From an uncultured Opitutia bacterium (GTDB taxonomy: Bacteria > Verrucomicrobiota > Verrucomicrobiia > Opitutales > Opitutaceae): a DNA stretch of 64,000 nt. Location: NCBI GenBank assembly GCA_903877135.1, contig CAIRCN010000004.1, positions 62,001 to 126,000 of the forward strand. The letters run 5' to 3'. The notes below the pieces were generated by a model. It ran no database searches. It had not been told where the DNA came from and worked only from the letters and a program-made list of their open reading frames with translations. A program made the translations under genes and the position numbers. This document shows, piece after piece, positions 38,850-52,195 of the stretch (position 1 is its first letter; every line of letters starts with the position of its first letter).

Positions 38850-40064
38850 ATGAGCGTACCTTCGCCCGATATCCTGTGGATTGTCACGACACAGTGGCGT
38901 GCGCAGGCCTGCGGTTATGCTGGCGACCCAAACGCACGCACGCCGCACCTCGACGCACTGGCGGCGGAGAGCGTGAACTACACGCAGGCGGTGACGCCGC
39001 ATCCGTTCGGGCCGTTCGCGCGGGCGGCGATTCTGACGGGTGCGGCTTCGCCGGAGAACGGGGTGCGGGACTACTTCGACCCGTTGCCGCCCGGTGCCCG
39101 GACGGTGGCGCATGAGCTGGGCGAGCGCGGCTATGCGACGGCGTTTTTCGGCAAGTGGCATCTCGCCGAACGCGATCAGGGCGCGGCGCCGGTGGGTGAG
39201 ACGCACGCGAAAATGGTGGTGTCACCTGAGGTGCGCGGCGGGTTCGCGTTTTGGGAGGGATTCGAGAGCGGATTTTTGCTCAACGATCCTTGGCTGCACG
39301 GAACGGTGCTGCCGGAGCCGGTCCGCCAGCGGGGTTATCAGAGCGATGTGCTGGGCGAACACGCGGCCGCGTATCTGGCACAAAGGAGCGGCCCGTGGTT
39401 CTGCGTCGTGAGTCTGGAGGCGCCGCACCCACCCTATGCGGCGCCGGCGGCCGGCGTAGCGCGGAGACAGAGCAGCGAGATCACGCTGGCGGCGAATGTG
39501 CCGCAGGGCGGAGAGGTGGAGAAGAAGGCCCGGGAAGAACTCGTCGGATACTACGCGCACATCGAAGCGACCGACCGCGCGATCGGCAGGTTGTTCGCCG
39601 CGGTTGGGCGCGAGACGGTGGTGGTTTTCACGAGTGTGCACGGCGACATGCACGGGGCGCATGGTCTGTTCCGCAAAGGCTGGCCACACGAGGAGAGCGT
39701 GCGGGTGCCGCTGCTCGTGCGGGTGCCGGGTGAGATGGCGCGGCGTGAAGAGACGGCGGTGTCGCTGGTGGATTTGCCGGCGATGACGATCGCGCTGGCG
39801 GAAGGCCGGGGGTTAATCGCGTCCAAGGCGGGCTTTGCACGAATTTCCATGCCCAGTGTTGTCGCGCTACCGCACCAGTGCGATCGCGTGTGGCGGGGCG
39901 TGCGGATGCCAGCACGCAAGCTGGTGCTGAATGACGAGGGGACGCCGTGGTTGTTTTTCGATTTGGAAAACGATCCGGGGGAACTGACCAATCTGGCCGG
40001 CGTGCCCGCGTGCGCAGCCGAGATGGCGTGTTTGATAGAGTTGATGAAGGCGGCGGCGCCGTGA
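38850..40064 (+). CDS. Sulfatase-fold protein with degenerate active site (probable pseudoenzyme)
   Basis: 404 residues with the sulfatase/alkaline-phosphatase superfamily scaffold: TPHLDALAAESVNYTQAV, ARAAILTG, GYATAFFGKWHLAE, APHPPY, HGLFRKGWPHEESVRVPLLVR and a C-terminal LFFDLENDPGELTNLA. The catalytic parts are altered. The formylglycine site CxPSR is replaced by GPFAR (residues 54-58). The two N-terminal metal aspartates become Thr13-Gln14 (IVTTQWR). The SDHG metal motif is SVHG (Val263). Normal sulfatase chemistry is therefore unlikely. No signal peptide was seen. It starts 17 bp after ettA and may be co-transcribed. Confidence 0.8.
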   Translation: MSVPSPDILWIVTTQWRAQACGYAGDPNARTPHLDALAAESVNYTQAVTPHPFGPFARAAILTGAASPENGVRDYFDPLPPGARTVAHELGERGYATAFFGKWHLAERDQGAAPVGETHAKMVVSPEVRGGFAFWEGFESGFLLNDPWLHGTVLPEPVRQRGYQSDVLGEHAAAYLAQRSGPWFCVVSLEAPHPPYAAPAAGVARRQSSEITLAANVPQGGEVEKKAREELVGYYAHIEATDRAIGRLFAAVGRETVVVFTSVHGDMHGAHGLFRKGWPHEESVRVPLLVRVPGEMARREETAVSLVDLPAMTIALAEGRGLIASKAGFARISMPSVVALPHQCDRVWRGVRMPARKLVLNDEGTPWLFFDLENDPGELTNLAGVPACAAEMACLIELMKAAAP

Positions 40065-40100
40065 CCAATGTCGGCGAGACAACACCAGCGGACATCGGGA

Positions 40101-44057
<3,957 letters not shown>

Positions 44058-44127
44058 TAAGGAGTTTACCCTATTAAGAATTGAACTTAGGTCGGTGCAA
44101 TGACGTTTTCCAGCATGATGCGTCTGT

Positions 44128-46902
44128 TTAACGTTTCAAGTAAGGGGGCGAGGTCGGATCAGGGTCCGGCTTCGGCTTGCTCGCCGGGGGCGAAGACTGG
44201 ATCAGGTTGCGGAGAAAATTGGTGGGCCCGATTACAAACGACCACGCCGGTTTGTCGAGACTGCCGGTTAGTTTTACCTCCAATACGGTCGAGAGTGGGG
44301 TGAGCACGGCGCCGACCACGCTTTGCAGGATGAATTTGCTCTCTTGAAATGGATAGACGCGCGCGTGAAAATCGAGCATGTGCCGGTCGAGCGCGTAGTC
44401 GCCGTGTGCCTGGATGGCAGAATTGGCCCCGGTGATGCTGACGTCCGGAAACACGAGCTTCGGCCCCTCAATTTTGAAATTCGCCCGGGTCGCCGTAAAA
44501 CGCAGCGCCGTGAAGTTGAGCAGCTCCGAGAGCAAGCCGAGCAGCCGCACCTCGCCCAAGCCCGGCCCGGCGAGCACGGCATTGCCGCCGCCTTGGAAGC
44601 TCAGCAAGTCATCGAAACGCCCTTCGGCGGAGGCGGCGAGGTCCAGCTTCACGTTGGCCTTGTCCCGGAGAAATTTTCCAGACGGCGGGGCGGGCAGGCC
44701 TTTGCGCAGGGCTGAATAGTGCTCGAGTATGGCGACCACCTGGGCTAAGCTGGCTTCGCGCAGCGAACCTTCAAAGCCGATCCGGCGCTCGGCACCGCGG
44801 CCCCAAATCCTGGCTTTGCCGGCGACGAGCCCTTCCGCGAAACTGGCCTCCACGCGGCTCAGCACCACCGCGTCGTCGCGCTGCACGGCGCTGAACGACA
44901 GGTTGCGCAGGGGAAAATCATGCAGGGCAAACGCGCCTGTGGACTGCGCCTCGATGGTCACCTGCTGGTGCTCGCCGCCCGGGGCCGCCGGGCTGTCGAG
45001 GTGGCCGGCGAGTTTCAGAAGCGGCGGAGTTTCGAAATGGAATGGGGCCAGACGCTCCGCCGCCGCGGGACCGAAAATCTGCACGCTGACCGCGGGGTCG
45101 ATGCTCGAAACCGCATCGAAATCGATCGAGCGCCACACGCCGGTTTCGTAGTCCACCGTGCGGGTGAACGTGCCTCGGATTTCGCCGGTGCCATGCGTGC
45201 CATACAGTTCGAGTCCGTCGAGAAAATTGGGCCGGATGAAGAGCAGCGTGCGCGCGTGGTCGAACTTCGCCCCGCGAATCGAAGCCGCGACGGCGTCGGC
45301 AAAGACGAAGACGGTGGTCTGGTAGCCTGCATTCCACCAGCCGGCCACGTCCACGCAGGCGTTGGGTGCGGCGACGGGGAAGTCGAAGTATTGGAAAAAA
45401 TTTGGCCACCAGTCGTGGAACCAGCCGCTGATGGCGAGCGGGCGCAACTGTCCCTCCAGCAGAAACCGGAACTGGCGGGTGCGCAGATCCTGCTCAAAAC
45501 TTCCCGTGGCGAAATTGGTGCCGATGGTCGCCTTGGCGTGGCGGGCGAGGAAGTGCCGGCCGTCGAACTCGATGTCGCCGCGCGCGGAATCGATCGGCAC
45601 ATGATAGGCGTCGATCTGGCGCGCATCCACCTGACCCGCGAGGCGATTGAATTTCCAGCCGTCGGCCAGCGTGATGTCGGCGTTCAGTGCGACTGGTGCA
45701 CCGAAACCGAGGAAGCGGGTAATGTCGCGCCCGATCGCCTGGCCGATGGGGACGAGCAGGGCGGGCGCTAAGGCGCCGTCGAAATGCAGCGCGGCGCTCC
45801 GAGCGGAAAGGTCGGCACGCCCGCGCAGCGCGACCTGTTCACCGAGGCAGGCGGCGGTGAGTTCACCCTCCAAATGCGGCAGACCGTCCGACACGAGCCG
45901 TGCGGCCAGCAGGTCGAGGCGGAAACCGTGGGAGAAAATTTCGCGAACGGTGACGTCGGCGCTGCGGAGCTTGAACGTAAAATCGGAAGGCAGGAGCGCG
46001 CCGCGGAGGCGCGCCTGCACGCCGCGGGCAGACACGCCGGCGACGGTCAGTTCCTCCAGCACCAGATCGAGCCGCGCCATCGTGGGCGCAGCGCCGAGCA
46101 GTGGAAGGCGTGTGGTGGCGGTGAGGCCCGCGGCGCGGAGGGGCCAGGGCGAGGCGAGGTTCACGGCCGAGGCGCGCACCGTGACGGTGGCGATCGCGCC
46201 GCGGGTTTCCGATGGGACGAGTTCGACGTGCAGACTCGGGTTTTCCAACGCCGCGAGCTGCCCGGTGACGCGGAGGATCTTTCGGCAAAGGTCCGGGTAA
46301 TTTTGCGCGAGAGATTCCAAGACGGGCAGGGGCGCGATGCCGGCACCCGGCGCCGCTTTGAGGTGCACAGCGCCGTGCGCCGTCAGGGCGATTCCGGCCA
46401 CATGGGCTGTGAGATGCTCGATGCTGAGCTCCTTCTCGCCGGGTACGCAGGTCAGCTCGAGGTCGCGCAGAATTTCCTCGCTGCGGCCGGAAGGCGAGAG
46501 CATCGCCGGCACGGAAAAGCTGATGCCGGTGGCGCTGATCCGGCGCGGCTCGAACCGGCCGGTGAGCAGCGCCCAGGGATCGAGCTCGATAAACGAGGCG
46601 CGCACCTTTGCAACCGGTTCGCCGAATCCGGGCAGGGTGACGCGAAGGTTCTCGATGATCACCGACCCGGCGGGATCGAAGGTGGCGCGGCCGAAAGTCG
46701 CCGTCACATGAGAGGCCGCGAGCCGTTCCTCGAAAGCGCGCAGGATAAAGCGCGGCACGGCTAGTTCATGCGAGACGGCGATGCCGATCTGCGCGGCAAG
46801 CAGCAGACCGAGCGCCAGCCAGAGTGTCCAGCAGGCGCACGACAGAACATACCCGGCACAATATCGCGCGCCCTGTGCGCAGAGATTTAGCCAAGGTTTC
46901 AC
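44128..46902 (-). CDS. AsmA/TamB-like membrane-anchored protein (DUF3971-type)
   Basis: 924 residues from a GTG. An N-terminal helix (TLWLALGLLLAAQIGIAVSH) is followed by a long beta-strand-rich periplasmic body: repeated amphipathic stretches such as GSVIIENLRVTLPGFGEPVAKVRASFIELDP at the start, and FKIEGPKLVFPDVSITG with HGDYALDRHMLDFHARVYP near the end. The end matches AsmA-like C-terminal regions. Family members bridge the envelope and move phospholipids or assist outer-membrane assembly. It is the last gene of the birA-ABC-Gld-DUF4340 run (24-bp gap after DUF4340). Confidence 0.75.
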   Translation of the reverse strand: MKPWLNLCAQGARYCAGYVLSCACWTLWLALGLLLAAQIGIAVSHELAVPRFILRAFEERLAASHVTATFGRATFDPAGSVIIENLRVTLPGFGEPVAKVRASFIELDPWALLTGRFEPRRISATGISFSVPAMLSPSGRSEEILRDLELTCVPGEKELSIEHLTAHVAGIALTAHGAVHLKAAPGAGIAPLPVLESLAQNYPDLCRKILRVTGQLAALENPSLHVELVPSETRGAIATVTVRASAVNLASPWPLRAAGLTATTRLPLLGAAPTMARLDLVLEELTVAGVSARGVQARLRGALLPSDFTFKLRSADVTVREIFSHGFRLDLLAARLVSDGLPHLEGELTAACLGEQVALRGRADLSARSAALHFDGALAPALLVPIGQAIGRDITRFLGFGAPVALNADITLADGWKFNRLAGQVDARQIDAYHVPIDSARGDIEFDGRHFLARHAKATIGTNFATGSFEQDLRTRQFRFLLEGQLRPLAISGWFHDWWPNFFQYFDFPVAAPNACVDVAGWWNAGYQTTVFVFADAVAASIRGAKFDHARTLLFIRPNFLDGLELYGTHGTGEIRGTFTRTVDYETGVWRSIDFDAVSSIDPAVSVQIFGPAAAERLAPFHFETPPLLKLAGHLDSPAAPGGEHQQVTIEAQSTGAFALHDFPLRNLSFSAVQRDDAVVLSRVEASFAEGLVAGKARIWGRGAERRIGFEGSLREASLAQVVAILEHYSALRKGLPAPPSGKFLRDKANVKLDLAASAEGRFDDLLSFQGGGNAVLAGPGLGEVRLLGLLSELLNFTALRFTATRANFKIEGPKLVFPDVSITGANSAIQAHGDYALDRHMLDFHARVYPFQESKFILQSVVGAVLTPLSTVLEVKLTGSLDKPAWSFVIGPTNFLRNLIQSSPPASKPKPDPDPTSPPYLKR

Positions 46903-46926
46903 GGCAAGAGTGCGGTGCGCGGGCGG

Positions 46927-48870
46927 CTATTTCCGTTCCTTTGCGGGTGTGGCCGGACCTGGATCGCGCGGGCCCTCGGTGAGCGTCCACAGCGCGTCGA
47001 GCAGAGGCTGCTCGATGGCGAAGACGGTGTTGAACTCAGCGGCCGGTGAACCCGCGAGCTGGCGATCGCCGCCGATGCGTGTCGTAAGGAAGAGCGTCTT
47101 CGTGCTAGTCTGCTCGCCGGTGCCCCCGGTCAGCGTGATGGCGGCGTCGAGTCGGTATTGCCACGGGCGCTCCTCGCCGGCGACGTTCACGCGGTCGGCA
47201 AACTGATCGAGCACGAATTCCTTTGCCCGTAGGTTGCCGAGCTGGGCCAGCACGGTTTCCAGCGCGGTGCGACGGGCAACGGGCTCGGCCGCGAGCACGA
47301 TGGCCCACTTTTCGCCAGTGGCGAGGCGGTGCGCGTAAAGCGGGGTAGTGCCCGCGACGGGACTGAGGGTCAACGCGGTGATGCGGGCGCCAGCCGGGAG
47401 GGCGCGGAGGAGACGGTCGCGCCACGCGCGCGGCGAGACGGGCGTTTCCTTCAGCAAATCGGGATCAATGGCGAAAACGGACGGCGAACCGGCGGGCAGG
47501 CGCGCATACGCGAAACCGTCGCGCTGCGTGGGCAACCCGACTTGCAGCGCGATGGGCTGGAGGCCGGTAAGCGTGAGCGTGATTTCGCGCTCGGGCCGGT
47601 TGAAGCCCCAGCTTTCGTTGTCGGCGTCGCGCGGGGCGTCGCTCTTGAACTGCTGCGCAGCCAGCAATGACAGTTGCTCGAGCAGGCGTTGCACAGCGGC
47701 GCGATCCGCTGGGATCGTCTGCGGGCCCTGGGTCGCGTCGCCGCGGCGGACGATCTGCCACGACTGGGTCTCGACGGATTGCGCGCCGGTTTCGGCGAGG
47801 CGCTGGAGTGTGAGCTCGGGCTGATTGGGGGCGGTCAGCGTGATGGCGGTGACGGCGCGGGCGTCAAAGTCGAGCAGGCGCGTCTCGCGCAGCTTCTCCT
47901 GCGCCTGGTCGAGTGTGGTCTTGAGCGCGGCCGGCAGCACGACGGTGAAGAGCGCGTCGCGGCCGTCGAGCTGGGCGTAGTATTCGCCGTCCGGAGCTGT
48001 CCCGGCGGCATCTACGAGCTCGCCGAGGACGAGGGTTTCGCGGCGGTTGTTGCCCTCGACGCTGATGCGGAGCCGCGGGCTGGCGCTGGGGAGCGTGGCG
48101 GGCGGATTCTGGGTGACGAAAGACTTCACGCGCAGGGTGCCTAGGGCGCTGAGCGTAAGTTCTGTGGCGACCTTGCTGGCGCGGGCGATGATGGGCGTCT
48201 CGAATGTCCAGCGGCTGCCGTCGCGGCGCAGCCGGATGCGCAGGCTCGCGGGCGCGGCGGTCTGCAGGTTGAATGAGCGGGCCTCGAACACGGGAATGGT
48301 GAACACCGTGTCGGCGTGCAGCTCGCCGAAGGTGAGGGCGAGGCTGCGGGCGAGGCTCTGGCTGACGACGTGGATGCGCTCGCCGTCGGGCGAGAGGAGG
48401 TAGAGCAGCAGGCCATCCTTCGTCGTGTCGCCGAGGCGCAGCACGGTCGTCGACACGGGGAGATTTCCGTCGGGAGAGGTGCCGGAGGAAAAAGTGACGG
48501 TGAGCTTGGGCCGGTCGACTCCGTAGTCGGCGAGCGACTGGCCGTTTTTGGCGAGGTCGGCCACGCTGAAACTCGTCTCGTGCTCGAGCAACTGGAGTTC
48601 GTTGAGGATGGGGTTGACGGCGTTGGGATTGGCGGGCCAGACGAGGGGCTTGGTGACGAACCAGGTTTCGCCGCGCTTCGCGAGGGCGAGCACGCGGGGG
48701 CCGGGGCCATTGATTTCCAGCGTGCGGATGTCGGCGGCCTCGGGGCCGAGGACGCGGCGGCGCGCCTCCTTCCAGCTGTCCTCGGTGCGCCACCGGCGCT
48801 CGAAGCGGAAGATGAAGAAGAACAATGCGACGTTGAGGAATAGGAGGACGAGCGTGACTTTGGTGCGCAT
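46927..48870 (-). CDS. DUF4340 domain-containing membrane-anchored protein
   Basis: 647 residues with one N-terminal helix (VTLVLLFLNVALFFFIFRFE), then an extracytoplasmic body with repeated modules of the type TLEINGPGPRVLALAKRGETWFVTKP...NAVNPILNELQLLE, the DUF4340 pattern, present about twice to three times. The function is unknown; the family co-occurs with GldF/GldG-like ABC transporters in Bacteroidota, Verrucomicrobiota and others, which is what is seen here. It starts 17 bp after the GldG-like gene. Confidence 0.82.
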   Translation of the reverse strand: MRTKVTLVLLFLNVALFFFIFRFERRWRTEDSWKEARRRVLGPEAADIRTLEINGPGPRVLALAKRGETWFVTKPLVWPANPNAVNPILNELQLLEHETSFSVADLAKNGQSLADYGVDRPKLTVTFSSGTSPDGNLPVSTTVLRLGDTTKDGLLLYLLSPDGERIHVVSQSLARSLALTFGELHADTVFTIPVFEARSFNLQTAAPASLRIRLRRDGSRWTFETPIIARASKVATELTLSALGTLRVKSFVTQNPPATLPSASPRLRISVEGNNRRETLVLGELVDAAGTAPDGEYYAQLDGRDALFTVVLPAALKTTLDQAQEKLRETRLLDFDARAVTAITLTAPNQPELTLQRLAETGAQSVETQSWQIVRRGDATQGPQTIPADRAAVQRLLEQLSLLAAQQFKSDAPRDADNESWGFNRPEREITLTLTGLQPIALQVGLPTQRDGFAYARLPAGSPSVFAIDPDLLKETPVSPRAWRDRLLRALPAGARITALTLSPVAGTTPLYAHRLATGEKWAIVLAAEPVARRTALETVLAQLGNLRAKEFVLDQFADRVNVAGEERPWQYRLDAAITLTGGTGEQTSTKTLFLTTRIGGDRQLAGSPAAEFNTVFAIEQPLLDALWTLTEGPRDPGPATPAKERK

Positions 48871-48887
48871 GGTGGGAGGGGCGGAGG

Positions 48888-50378
48888 CTAGGAGCGCCTG
48901 GTCCAGTAGACGATGAGGCCGAGCAGTGCGGCTGCGCCGGGCAGAGCGAGCAGCAGGCTGTAGCGGAGCTTGGTGAGTTCACCGGCGCTGAGGGAGAGCT
49001 GGAACCGCTCGATGGGCCGGGCGGGGGTGTTGAGCTGCGTGTCGCGGTCGACGGTCCAGTTCACCGCGCTGAGGAAGATGTTCTGGTTGGCGACGTCGGC
49101 GATGCGGTTGTTGGCGATGAGATCGCCGGTGCCGAAGACGATGAGCCGGCCGCCGCGCACGCTGAAGGGCAGGTTGTCCTTCACGGAAACGCGCTCGGAG
49201 GCGACGGCGACGCCGAGGCGATCGCGCGGCTCCATGCCGGGCACGGGGATGATGTCGACGCCGGGATTGCGCTCGGGGACGGTGTTCAGGCGGTAGCTGA
49301 CTTCGCCCCAGGCGGTGGTCGAGGTGGCGGCGAGCGTGGTGACAGTAAGGCTGTTGCCGAGGGAGCGGCTGGGATCGGGGCGCACGCTGCGCGCGGGACC
49401 GACGCGGGGCTGAAGCTTATAGTCGATGAGTGTCTGGGTGACGGGATGCGGCGTGAGGCGCAGGAGCAACTCACCCTCTTCGGTCATGTTCTGCGCACCG
49501 GTGTCGCAGATGAGGTCGTCGTCGACAAGCAGGCCCCAGTCGAGCAGCAGGTCCTCGAGGCCGTGCGGACGACCGGGAGCGAGCAGGAGAATGAGCCGGC
49601 CGGCAGCGTTGCTGAGGTATTGGCGGAGCAACTCCTGCTCGAAGGAGGAAAATTTCCCTTGTGGCGCGACGGCGACGATGAGCGCGGCGTCGGTGGGGAT
49701 TTTGCGCAGATAGGCGACGTTGAGTGAATCGACGCCGAAATTCCGTTGGCGGAGCATCTCGTGCAGCGTGGAGAGCCCGTGCACGGGATCGACGTCGTCG
49801 GGGCTCAGCTCGCCGTGACCGGCGAGAAAATAGACTTTTTTCTTCTCAGGATTCGACACGTCGAGGATGGCAGAGGTGAGGGCCTGCTCGCCCTGGAACG
49901 CCTTTTTGACACCTTTCTCAACGCGGTAAATCTCGCCGAGGGTGACGGTGCGGCGGCGGTCGCCGCAGAGAAGCACGATGCTGTCGGGCTGATCGATGCC
50001 GAGCTGGTCGGCCTCGCGGCGGCGCTGGTAGACGTCGAGATATTGAACAGTGATCTTGCGGTTGTTGTCGCCCTCGGTGGCGTAGGTGTATTCGCGCAGG
50101 AGGCCGTGGATGTCGCGGAAGGACTGGGCGACGTCGGCATTGTCGGAGTCCTCGGTGAGGGTGACGACGATGCGGACCGGGCGCGGGAGGTTGCGGAGGT
50201 AGGAGAGCGTTTCGGGCGAGAGCGAGTGGCGGCGCTGATTAGTGAGGTCGAAGCGGCCGGGGTGGTTGCGTGCGAGGTAATTGAGCCCGGCGAAGAGCGT
50301 GAGGAACAGAACGGCCTGCAGCACGAGGTTGAACGTGCGGACCCAGCGGGCGGTGCGGAAGTTGTCGAAGGCGAGCAT
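48888..50378 (-). CDS. GldG-like ABC-type auxiliary protein
   Basis: 496 residues: an N-terminal helix (LVLQAVLFLTLFAGLNYLA), a large soluble extracytoplasmic domain (RFDLTNQRRHSLSPETLSYLRNL; VYFLAGHGELSP; ANQNIFLSAVNWT) and a C-terminal helix (LLLALPGAAALLGLIVYWTRR). This is the GldG/ABC_transp_aux arrangement. GldG with GldF and GldA forms an ABC complex needed for gliding in Flavobacterium, but such genes also occur in non-gliding bacteria. ATG 50378 lies one base after the permease stop. Confidence 0.85.
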   Translation of the reverse strand: MLAFDNFRTARWVRTFNLVLQAVLFLTLFAGLNYLARNHPGRFDLTNQRRHSLSPETLSYLRNLPRPVRIVVTLTEDSDNADVAQSFRDIHGLLREYTYATEGDNNRKITVQYLDVYQRRREADQLGIDQPDSIVLLCGDRRRTVTLGEIYRVEKGVKKAFQGEQALTSAILDVSNPEKKKVYFLAGHGELSPDDVDPVHGLSTLHEMLRQRNFGVDSLNVAYLRKIPTDAALIVAVAPQGKFSSFEQELLRQYLSNAAGRLILLLAPGRPHGLEDLLLDWGLLVDDDLICDTGAQNMTEEGELLLRLTPHPVTQTLIDYKLQPRVGPARSVRPDPSRSLGNSLTVTTLAATSTTAWGEVSYRLNTVPERNPGVDIIPVPGMEPRDRLGVAVASERVSVKDNLPFSVRGGRLIVFGTGDLIANNRIADVANQNIFLSAVNWTVDRDTQLNTPARPIERFQLSLSAGELTKLRYSLLLALPGAAALLGLIVYWTRRS

Positions 50379-50379
50379 G

Positions 50380-51141
50380 TCAGCTATGGAGCAGTTTGGC
50401 CTCGACGCCGAGGATGCTGAAGATGAGCGCGAGCACGGTGCCGCTGAGATAGAAAAGCAGCTGGCGGGTGTCGATGACGCCGCGGGTGAAGTCGTCGCGG
50501 TGGGCGAGGATGCGGACATATTCCACCGTGTCCTTCATGGGGCGCAGCGCGTCGCGGTCGAGCCAGGCGCTGTTGGCGAGGTAGTTGGTGCCGCCGATCA
50601 CGGCGACGAGCAGGACGAAGCCGAGCACGGCGGCGACAGCTTGGTTGCGGGTGAGGGAGCTGGCGAGGACACCGAGGGCGATGAAGAACAGGCCGGAGAC
50701 GGCGACGAAGAGATAGCCGCCGACGAGCGGACCGGCGTCGATGAAGTGGGCGTCGCCGACAAATTTGTAGAGAATGTAGAAGAAACCGCCGGTGGCTGCC
50801 CACAGCGTGACGTAGAGCAGGTAGGCGGCGGCATATTTGCCGAGGACGACCTCGGTGGTCGTCACGGGTGTGGTGAGCAACGTCTCGATGGTGCCGAGGC
50901 GGCGTTCCTCGGCGAGGCACTTCATCGTGAGCAGCGGCACCATGAAGAGCACCGGGAACCAGAAGAACTGAAAGAAGACGTTGGCGGGCGAGACTTCTTG
51001 GGCGGTCTTGCTGTAGTTTTCGAGGATACCGGTGAAGATGAAGCCCATGAACAGCAGGAACAGCATCGTGGCGACATAGGTGCTGGGGCTGACCAGCAGC
51101 ATGCGGATCTCGTGGCTGAGGAGGGTGAAGAAATGTTTCAT
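50380..51141 (-). CDS. GldF-like ABC-2 permease
   Basis: 253 residues with six hydrophobic segments: MLFLLFMGFIFTGILEN near the N terminus, then PVLFMVPLLTMKCLAEERRLGTIETLLTTPV (a conserved loop of ABC-2 permeases), and further helices to LSGTVLALIFSILGVE. It forms the membrane channel for the ATPase gene just upstream, with a one-base gap, and precedes GldG. Substrate unknown. Confidence 0.88.
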   Translation of the reverse strand: MKHFFTLLSHEIRMLLVSPSTYVATMLFLLFMGFIFTGILENYSKTAQEVSPANVFFQFFWFPVLFMVPLLTMKCLAEERRLGTIETLLTTPVTTTEVVLGKYAAAYLLYVTLWAATGGFFYILYKFVGDAHFIDAGPLVGGYLFVAVSGLFFIALGVLASSLTRNQAVAAVLGFVLLVAVIGGTNYLANSAWLDRDALRPMKDTVEYVRILAHRDDFTRGVIDTRQLLFYLSGTVLALIFSILGVEAKLLHS

Positions 51142-51142
51142 G

Positions 51143-52129
51143 TCAGGACTTGCGGATATCCTCGGACTTGACGTCCCAACTGCGGCGGGTGGCGGCGAGG
51201 AAGACGTCCTCGAGCGTCGGATGCGCGCGGCTGAGCGAGCGGAGGCGGTAGCCGCCGGCCGTAAGCGTGCGCAGGAGCGGCTCGCCCAGTTCGTCAGCGC
51301 GCTCGGTGGTGAGCGTGAGCGAGTGAAAGCCCGCGGCGTCGGTCTCGCTTTGTGCGGTGAGGCGCAGCGTGGGCTCGACGGTGGCCAGCAGCGGGGGCAA
51401 CGCCGCAAGATCGCCCGCGAGTTCGAGCTGGTAGGTGGAGTGGCCGAGGATTTCGCGACGCAGGTCGGTGGGTGTGCCTTGGGCGACGACGCGGCCCTGG
51501 TTGATGATGAGCACGCGGTCGCAGGTCATCTCGATCTCTGGGAGGATATGCGACGAGATGATGACCGTCATTCGGCCGCGAAGGCTGGCGATGAGATCGC
51601 GCACGATAAGAATCTGGTGCGGGTCGAGACCGATGGTTGGCTCGTCCATGATGATGACGGGCGGCTCAGCGAGGATGGACTCGGCGATACCGACGCGTTG
51701 GCGGAAGCCTTTGGAGAGTTTGCCGATGATTTTGTGGCGGACGCGTTTCAGGTCACAGAGTTCGAGGACTTCGTCGATGCGGGGGCCGAGTTTGCGGCGC
51801 TGGATTTCCTTCAGCCGGCCGCGGAAGTAGAGGTATTCCGAGACGCGCATGTCCTCGGGGAGCGGGTTGTTCTCGGGCATGTAGCCGATGCGGCGCTTGA
51901 CCTCGTCGGGGTGCGAGGCCACGGAGATGCCGCAGATGTTCACGTTGCCCGAGGTCGCCGGCAGATAGCCGGTGAGGATGCGCATCGTGGTGGACTTGCC
52001 GGCGCCGTTGGGGCCGAGAAAGCCGAGAATCTCTCCTCGGGCCACGGTGAAGCTGATGTCGCTGACAGCCGCCACGCCGGCGTAGGACTTCACCAGATGG
52101 GTGACGGCGATAGCGGGAGTGTCAGGCAT
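51143..52129 (-). CDS. ABC transporter ATP-binding protein (GldA-like)
   Basis: 328 residues. Walker A GPNGAGKSTTMRILTG, signature LSKGFRQRVGIAESIL (LSKGF in place of LSGGQ), Walker B VIIMDEPTIGLDP and the His switch ISSHILPEIE. A C-terminal about 95-residue extension ends in HPTLEDVFLAATRR, as in drug- or gliding-type ABC ATPases. It drives the GldF/GldG-like membrane partners. ATG 52129 is chosen; the frame extends ten codons upstream without family-like sequence. Confidence 0.9.
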   Translation of the reverse strand: MPDTPAIAVTHLVKSYAGVAAVSDISFTVARGEILGFLGPNGAGKSTTMRILTGYLPATSGNVNICGISVASHPDEVKRRIGYMPENNPLPEDMRVSEYLYFRGRLKEIQRRKLGPRIDEVLELCDLKRVRHKIIGKLSKGFRQRVGIAESILAEPPVIIMDEPTIGLDPHQILIVRDLIASLRGRMTVIISSHILPEIEMTCDRVLIINQGRVVAQGTPTDLRREILGHSTYQLELAGDLAALPPLLATVEPTLRLTAQSETDAAGFHSLTLTTERADELGEPLLRTLTAGGYRLRSLSRAHPTLEDVFLAATRRSWDVKSEDIRKS

Positions 52130-52195
52130 GAAGCGAAACGCTGAACCACGGATGGACACGAATAAACAGGAATGTTTCGCCGGGGCGCACGGTTT

